64,000 nt of DNA, taken from Polytrichum commune (lineage: Eukaryota; Streptophyta; Polytrichopsida; Polytrichales; Polytrichaceae). Below are positions 58,321 through 64,000 of this stretch, piece after piece; positions within the stretch are counted from its first letter, which is position 1; every line of letters begins with the position of its first letter. The translations under genes and the position numbers were made by a program. The notes under the pieces were generated by a model. It did not search any database. It had not been told where the DNA came from and worked only from the letters and a program-made list of their open reading frames with translations. Where the stretch lies: assembly GCA_950295325.1 (NCBI GenBank), contig OX485803.1:66851554-66915553 (forward strand), read 5' to 3'.

Positions 58321-59176
58321 AAATTGCCATGTCTCCTAGCTGACACCTCCGATTGAGGTGTTCTTTAGCTTTATAGAATTTGGCCGCCATAAGCCAATCA
58401 AAACTCATGGCCTTATCCTCACACGGGGGGATCACTCCATTGTCAAGTTGAACACCACGTGCGACCAAAAAAAAACTTCTTTTGGTAAGTTGCACCACCA
58501 AAATGGGTCAAAATTTTATCAAATGTTTTTCATGAGTAGATATACACAATAGCTATGACATAGTTAAAAGTGGTAACCAAATTTGATGATTTGTTTTTTT
58601 CATAAAACATACCGTTTCTAACTAGAATGACACAGAATTGAACTAAAACAATTACTAAAAAAAAATAACTAAAAATTTCAAAAAAATATACAAAAGATAC
58701 TATCAATGGTTATGTATTTGTAGAAAAATATCATAAATTTTAAAATTATATATGGCATGTAATATAGGGGTAGCAAACTTTGTCCGCACGTGGTGTCAAC
58801 TTGACAATGAAGTGACCTCCCCGTGCACCCATGCTCCTACGTACAAGTGATTGAAGAAGGGGTATCGCTCCACCAACAATGTGGAGTACGAGTTTTGGTT
58901 TGCCCTAACAACATCAAACGTTGTGTAAATGGTAGCAAAAAAAAAATGTGTTGGATTGGCCTGTCATACCCAACACATGGCTAGTGAAGATAGGTACCAA
59001 TCTCTCAAAGCATGAGGTATTGGCACTCGAAGATGTTGGGTCCAATTGCAGCAGAGGGAGGTTCTCTCTCCTTGCCACAAGCTTTCCATGATCACCACAT
59101 TTCCAATTCCTCGAATGAGTTTCCGTGCTCCACTAAACCTGGATTTCCACCCAGCTTCTAAGTTTGGAGAGACAAT

Positions 59177-59545
59177 TTGCCAAAATCTGGTAGCACCAAT
59201 GACAAAATACAAAATAATGAGAGTGTTGGGCTCATGGACGGTTATTATGTGGTTGGAATAACTGCCTTTCCATATCCTGGATTTGGAGTGTTAATCAACA
59301 TTGTCTCCAAGGAGAATATTGCATACCGTGTCATAATTGGTGATATATTGCAATGCACATGCCCTAACTTCACAAAAATATCAGCTCAATCTTTGGGAAG
59401 AAAAGGGAAATGGGTGTATTGCAAACATCTTTATAATGTGTTTAGATTTTTGTGCAAGGTAGATTACAATAGTGACAAGTTCATTCACGCTCCAACTATT
59501 CCTATAATGAGGTCATGCAGCTATTTGAACTTGCAGGTATGGTAG
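59177..59545 (+). pseudogene. SWIM-type zinc-finger fragment
   Basis: A 122-codon frame with the SWIM signature CxC...CxH: CTC at residues 80-82 and CKH 18 residues later (CTCPNF ... KWVYCKH), preceded by a beta-rich stretch (YYVVGITAFPYPGFGVLINI) and followed by NVFRFLCKVDYNSD. SWIM domains are found at the C-terminus of Mutator-like transposases and FAR1-type plant proteins. Only this domain is present. It lies between inverted words (next entry) and just before the PDR pseudogene, so it may belong to a decayed mobile element. Confidence 0.5.
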
Positions 59546-59871
59546 ATTGTGAGTAATATTGCAAGGGTTGTATTCAACCGCATGTTTGACAATTTTAGTG
59601 ACATGTATTAGTGTGGATTGTTATAATAAAAATCAACAATGAATTGATAGTTTGTGAGTTATCCATGGTAATAGGCTCCCTTCATTTTTTTCTTCCCAAA
59701 ATGTACATACTTTATAATATTTTCTTGCCAAATACACATACCAAATTTAGAATGTGTACCCTAAAACCGTTTTTATTTGCTAAATTTGTTAGTTTTTACC
59801 GCTCATTGCTCATATGTTACCGTTCAACGCTTATTGCTCACTGCTCATTGCTCATGTCTTAGCTTCCCTCG

Positions 59872-61345
59872 ATGGCGCTTCTTCAACCCACACCAGAGAC
59901 CTTTGAGTTTTTCAATGACATTATACTCATTGCCGAAGGTCGCATCATCTACATGGGTCCACATGAAAATAGTGTGGATTTTTTTGAATCTTTAGGTTTT
60001 CAACTTCCCGAGAGGAAAGGTGTTGCGGACTTCCCCCAAGAAGTGACATCGAGAAAATATCAAGGTCAATATTGGGTAGACACATTTTGAGCCCCACTCC
60101 TATGTAATTGTAGAAGAGTTTGCGAATGCGTTTAAGATATACCAAGTTGGCCGCGAGGTGGGGAATTATCTTGTCACTCCATTTGATAGGAGCAAATCGC
60201 ATCCCAGTGCCTTGATAAAAGTTTCGTTTGCACTATTAGATTGGAAAATCTTCAAAGTGTCCGTGGGAGGGAGTGGTTGTCAATTAAGAGGAACAAGTTT
60301 CGATACATATTTTGAACGTTTTGTTAGGAATAATTTACTCCATGTTATTTCTAAGAACATGCGTTCACCCCATGGACAAGCCAAATGGCTATCTTTACAT
60401 GGGCACCTTGTTTTTTGCTCTTGCAATGATGTGCATCACTGTTGATGCTCTTAAATGGCATCAACAATTATGCACCTCCTTGTGTATTACAAACAACGAG
60501 ACAATTCTTTTTACCCTACTTGGGCATTTAGTATCTTGGGCTGGATTATGCAAATTTTGTACTCAGCCAGAAGCGTTCCTTTGATCATGCATTATCTACT
60601 TTGTTGTAGGCCTTGCACCAATAGTAAAGAGGTTTTTTAAATACCTTGCATTATTATTCCTTATGCACCAAATGGCAATCGGATTGTTACGCACATTCAA
60701 GGCTATTGGGAGGACCATGGTCTTTGCAAACACATTTACTTCCTTTGCACTTCTCATTCTTTCACTCTTTGAGGCTTCATACTTTCTAAGGATCAAATCC
60801 TAAAATGGTGGATATGGGAGTTTTGGATGTCACCCCTTTATTTGCACAAAAAAACGCCATTTCCATTCATAAGCACATTGACACATCATGAGCCCAAATG
60901 TACCAACAATGCAACTCTCTTTGAGCATCCTCACAAGCCAAGGAATGTATCACAAGGCATATTGTATAGCATCAATGTGGGGGTCCTCATCAGGTGTACA
61001 TTCTTTTTCAAATTCACTTTGATGTTGGCTCTACAATACTTTAAAGCCGCTCGGTCAACAACAAGTGATTGTGCACGATAAAGTGGTAGATGAGAAGAGG
61101 TCAGAAGCCTCCAAGTCCCAAAATATAGAGGTTGAAAGAAAAATTAAAATAGTGAAGAAAGGCATGATATTGCCATTCTGACCTTTGGATTTGACATTTG
61201 AAGACATGTCTTATTTTGTGCATATGCCAATCGAGATGAAATCTTGATGTGTAGGTTTAGACAAACTATAACTTCTACAAAATATTAGTGATGTTTTTCG
61301 ACCAGGGATTCTTATAGCTCTCATGGGTGTTAGTGGAGTTGGGTG
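59872..61345 (+). pseudogene. PDR-type ABCG transporter pseudogene (partial)
   Basis: Starts in the first nucleotide-binding domain ([20 protein letters not shown], then [20 protein letters not shown] and [16 protein letters not shown]), continues through the first transmembrane domain (YKQRDNSFYPTWAFSILGW, RFFKYLALLFLMHQMAIGLL, GRTMVFANTFTSFALLIL, KWWIWEFWMSPLYLHK), and reaches the start of the second nucleotide-binding domain (KGMILPF, LTFEDMSYFVHMPIEMK, VFRPGILIALMGVSGVG). The order matches full-size plant PDR proteins (NBD-TMD-NBD-TMD), which export hormones, terpenoids or toxins across the plasma membrane. It is broken by several frameshifts and stops (for example an early stop near 60088), lacks its first half and last domain, and shows no introns over 1.4 kb. 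Confidence 0.85.
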
Positions 61346-61865
61346 TTCAGATCTCTTGTATGTTTGTTTTCATTACTCCAAATACTTGGACATAATATTA
61401 CTTGGCCTCTATGAATCTTGTAGAAGGTAGAGCATTAGATTGCTCATAGTTAATAGAAATATAAAAGAAGAAGCATGAGAAAGAATAAGGTTAGAATAAG
61501 GCTACCATGCTAATCCAAAGACGGATACGAGTTATCCCATATTGTTTGTATAAACCAATGAAGAGGAGAAAAACAATAAAAAAACAAAGCAAGGAGAGCA
61601 TGAGACCATCTCACTCCAAGCATTATTCATATGCCTTTGTATACTAGGTGTCTATGCTTGTACAATCTTATCTTCTATTGATTTCGATAGGTTATGGGCC
61701 CACCATGCAAGTGAAGTGCCTAGAGATTTGATTGCATTTGAGTTTGCGGAATGGATCTTAAGGAGTTGGCGCTTTAGAGCGTTGAAGCTTTCCCAAGGTG
61801 CATTTTGTTGTTGTAAGTATTTCTTTGTTTTTGTTTTTGCTTGAATGTATGTTTGATGCAAAAAC
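61346..61865. other. Intergenic DNA, no gene seen
   Basis: The transporter similarity ends at about 61345, just where the Walker A lysine would follow. Beyond it no frame or repeat was recognised. Confidence 0.4.
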
Positions 61866-61869
61866 ATGT

Positions 61870-62480
61870 GATTTAAGTTTCTTGAGTGTTGAGAGGTTTA
61901 TTTGAGAGGTTTGGAGTTGTGTAGACCTAAAACCTTTGACTTGAGTGTTTTGAGTGTTTAAGGGATTCTTTGAAAACTTTGAAGGTGTTTAGATTCCAAT
62001 AGCACATAACTTAAGATACTTGAGTGTTGACAAAATTTATTTAAGAGATTTGGGGGTGTTAAGACTTGAAGCATTTGACTTAAATGATTTGAGAGTTCAA
62101 GAGTTTCTTTTAGAGCTTTGAAGGTGTTTAAACTCCAATAGTACATGACTTGAGAGGCTTAAGTTTTGAGACTATAAAACGCATTTGACTTGAAAAGATC
62201 TCATTGAAATGATTTGAGTGTCCTTAGACCTCTCTTGAGGTGTAATTTTTTTTTATTTGAATGATTTAAGAGTGCAAGACATTTGAGGTGAATGAAATCT
62301 TATTTGAGTGATTTGAATGTTTTTCGAATTTTTTAAGGTGTAAAAATTTATATTTGAATAATTTGAGAGTGTAAGGCATTTGAGGTGAAGAAGATCTTAT
62401 TTGAGTGATTTGAATGTCCTAAGAACTTTCACAAAATATAGAAGATCTGACTTGAGATATTTGAGAATGTAAGGCATTTA
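61870..62480. repeat. Diverged tandem repeats rich in TTGAG
   Basis: A first part has two units 141 bases apart (ctttgaaggtgtttagattc at 61977; ctttgaaggtgtttaaactc at 62118). A second part has units of about 95 bases (gagtg.aaggcatttgaggtg near 62271, 62366 and 62462). Words such as ttgagtgatttgaatg recur throughout. No coding content. Confidence 0.65.
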
Positions 62481-62520
62481 GGGTGACAAATATATTATTT
62501 GAGTGTTTTGAACATATATT

Positions 62521-64000
62521 TGAACATACGATGGCATCATTTGAAAGCGAGGCCACTAGAATCATTAAAAATTCAATGAAGGGAAGTTCAATTTTTGGAA
62601 GTTTAAATTCAAAATGTTGTTGGCATTCATGGATCTTTGAGATATTATGGATGGATCCGAGGGACCTCTACCATCCAAAGCGATCCCAAAGTGTTAAAGG
62701 AGTACCAAAGACGTGTAAAGAAGGTCATGTCCATCATCGACCTCAACTTGGTGGACAACTAACATGTACACATCAAAAGTTGCAAAGGACCTACGAATTC
62801 ATAAAAGACCCTTTGCAATATTTATGAGACAAAGAATTTTTATAACATCCTTTTCATTCGCCGCAAGTTTTTCACGTGGAAGATGCAAGAGGGCGACTAC
62901 TTGTTAGACCACGTCAACAAGGTCAAGGGTCTTGCGAATTAAGTCCTTGTTTGGAGGTACTCGTGAGAGACGAAGACATTGTTATGACCTTGCCTTGCTC
63001 GAGAGCTTGCCGGCATCGTTCAAAAAATTGATCATTGCCATGAAGACAATGTCAATGGAAAAACTTACAATGGACTACGTGACGGCGCGTTTGATATATG
63101 AGATATGAGGAGACTAAGGCCTATAGGCTAATGTGTTTATAAACTAAAAAAATCATAAAAAATAGAGACTTGGTATTCATGGAAGATGACATAAGCATTG
63201 GAAACACTTTGAAGATTCGTCTAAGTGGGAGAAATGAAGGCCTACGACGGTTGTTGTGAACAAATATTCCAAATCATTTTCTTGTATTGATGGTGAGGAG
63301 CACGAGGAGCACAAGGAGCAAGTGGGAGATCACTTGGTTACAAATGAGGAGGCAATTGAAATTTCGGCGGATAATAATGGCCGCGTTGAGAGATTTGGCA
63401 CGGATGAAAGATATCCTAAGAGGGAGCGACGTCCGCCTGGAAGGTGGTGGAAGAATCACATTCTATCCCAACACGGCGAAGAACGGGCCAATATAGTATT
63501 GTTGGATGATCCTTTGAAATTGTGTGAAGCGTTGAGATCCAAACATACAAGCAAGTAGGAGGCCGCAATGCAAAAAGAGTACGACTCGCTCATGGCCAAC
63601 GGTACGTGGAAACGGACCAAGCTTCCAAATGATCGCAAAAGTGTAGGATGCAAATGTGTGTTCCGCACCAAAAAGAATGCATTGGGTGAAATTGTTAGAT
63701 ATATAGCACGGTTAGTAGCAAAGGGATATTCTCAAGTGGCCGGAGTGGATTTTAATGAGACCTTTGCTCCTGTGGCCAATTTTATTATTAATAGATGCAT
63801 ATCCACATTAAAAACGGCCATGAGTTGGGAGATTCACCAAATTAATTTAAAAACAACGTTTTTGAATGGAAATTTATATGGATCAATTGGAGGGTTTCGT
63901 ATAAGAGGGGAAAGAAGATCTAGTGTGCAAACTCAAAAAAGCTTTGTACGGGCTCAAGCAATTGCCAAGGACATGGTACCACCGTATCGACTCATTCTTC
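62521..64000 (+). mobile_element. Ty1/copia retrotransposon fossil (broken, runs off the end)
   Basis: Family: Ty1/copia. Parts in order: a gag-like segment (about 62521-63110, with text such as LLDHVNKVKGLA and SLPASFKKLIIAMKTMSMEK), then the pol segment leading into reverse transcriptase (63256-64000, with RRPPGRWWKNHILSQHGEE, SLMANGTWK, LVAKGYSQVAGVDFNETFAP). Protease and integrase are largely absent between these. It is broken in many places and has lost much of its middle, so it is an old copy. No 5' LTR was recognised before 62521, and the 3' part lies outside the window. Confidence 0.85.

Larger units (their letters stand above)
57540..59865. other. Inverted words bracketing LTR pieces and SWIM fragment
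   Basis: gtgagcagtgagcaatgag (about 57549) is the near reverse complement of ctcattgctcactgctcatt-type sequence (about 59826-59855). If these are terminal inverted repeats they would bound a 2.3-kb Mutator-like element containing the SWIM fragment. The words are short and low in complexity, and no 9-bp duplication was seen, so this is speculative. Confidence 0.25.

Noticed and set aside
1-64000. CRISPR arrays, bacterial operons, rRNA genes or phage genes
   Set aside because: The tandem repeats lack regular unique spacers, gene structure is intron-containing and no bacterial-type gene or rRNA sequence was recognised.

Overview
The window looks like land-plant nuclear DNA from a large, repeat-rich genome. 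The evidence is a seven-exon secreted laccase with plant-style GT-AG introns, a decayed plant PDR-type (ABCG) transporter copy, a Ty1/copia fossil, and many plant-style TIR elements and solo LTRs. I cannot name the species. Gene density is very low: the laccase at 48695-53337 (+) is the only gene I consider intact. Nearly everything else is mobile DNA, relics, simple repeats or sequence I cannot assign.

Layout. 1-5.6 kb: AT-rich DNA with a short hAT-like element (736-1369, 8-bp target duplication) and an LTR-type unit (2406-4013). 5.6-13.3 kb: a nested stack in which element A (5599-13280) contains B, B contains C, and D sits at the right junction of B. A, C and D have exact 5-bp duplications; the right end of B is eroded. 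13.3-19.3 kb: an undefined region with a 560-bp TIR element inserted in an open frame, and a tandem array. 19.4-22.0 kb: a second LTR-type family (H). 23.6-25.2 kb: a possible MULE/FAR1-like relic and a SINE-like sequence. 25.5-27.7 kb: another copy (G) of the A-F family. 29-47 kb: a run of TIR elements (pogo-like, Harbinger-like, CACTA-like, unclassified) in otherwise featureless DNA. 48.7-53.3 kb: laccase. 55-59 kb: AT-rich DNA, a SINE-like sequence, LTR pieces and a SWIM-type zinc-finger fragment. 59.9-61.3 kb: PDR transporter pseudogene. 61.9-64 kb: tandem repeats, then a Ty1/copia fossil that runs off the end.

The most interesting signal is the A/B/C/D/F/G family. All are LTR-like (TGTGAG...CTCACA-type ends; 5-bp duplications in five of six). 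They share a stem-loop whose arms differ in sequence but stay paired, always followed 16-18 nt later by a poly(A)-like hexamer. Four copies (B, C, D, G) also carry a short reading frame ending the LTR. Its core, GISLRACxAKAAGWTLE in B, C and G, differs between copies almost only at synonymous positions, which suggests that the LTR-encoded peptide has been under selection. B, C and G also each carry a different minisatellite just upstream of that frame.
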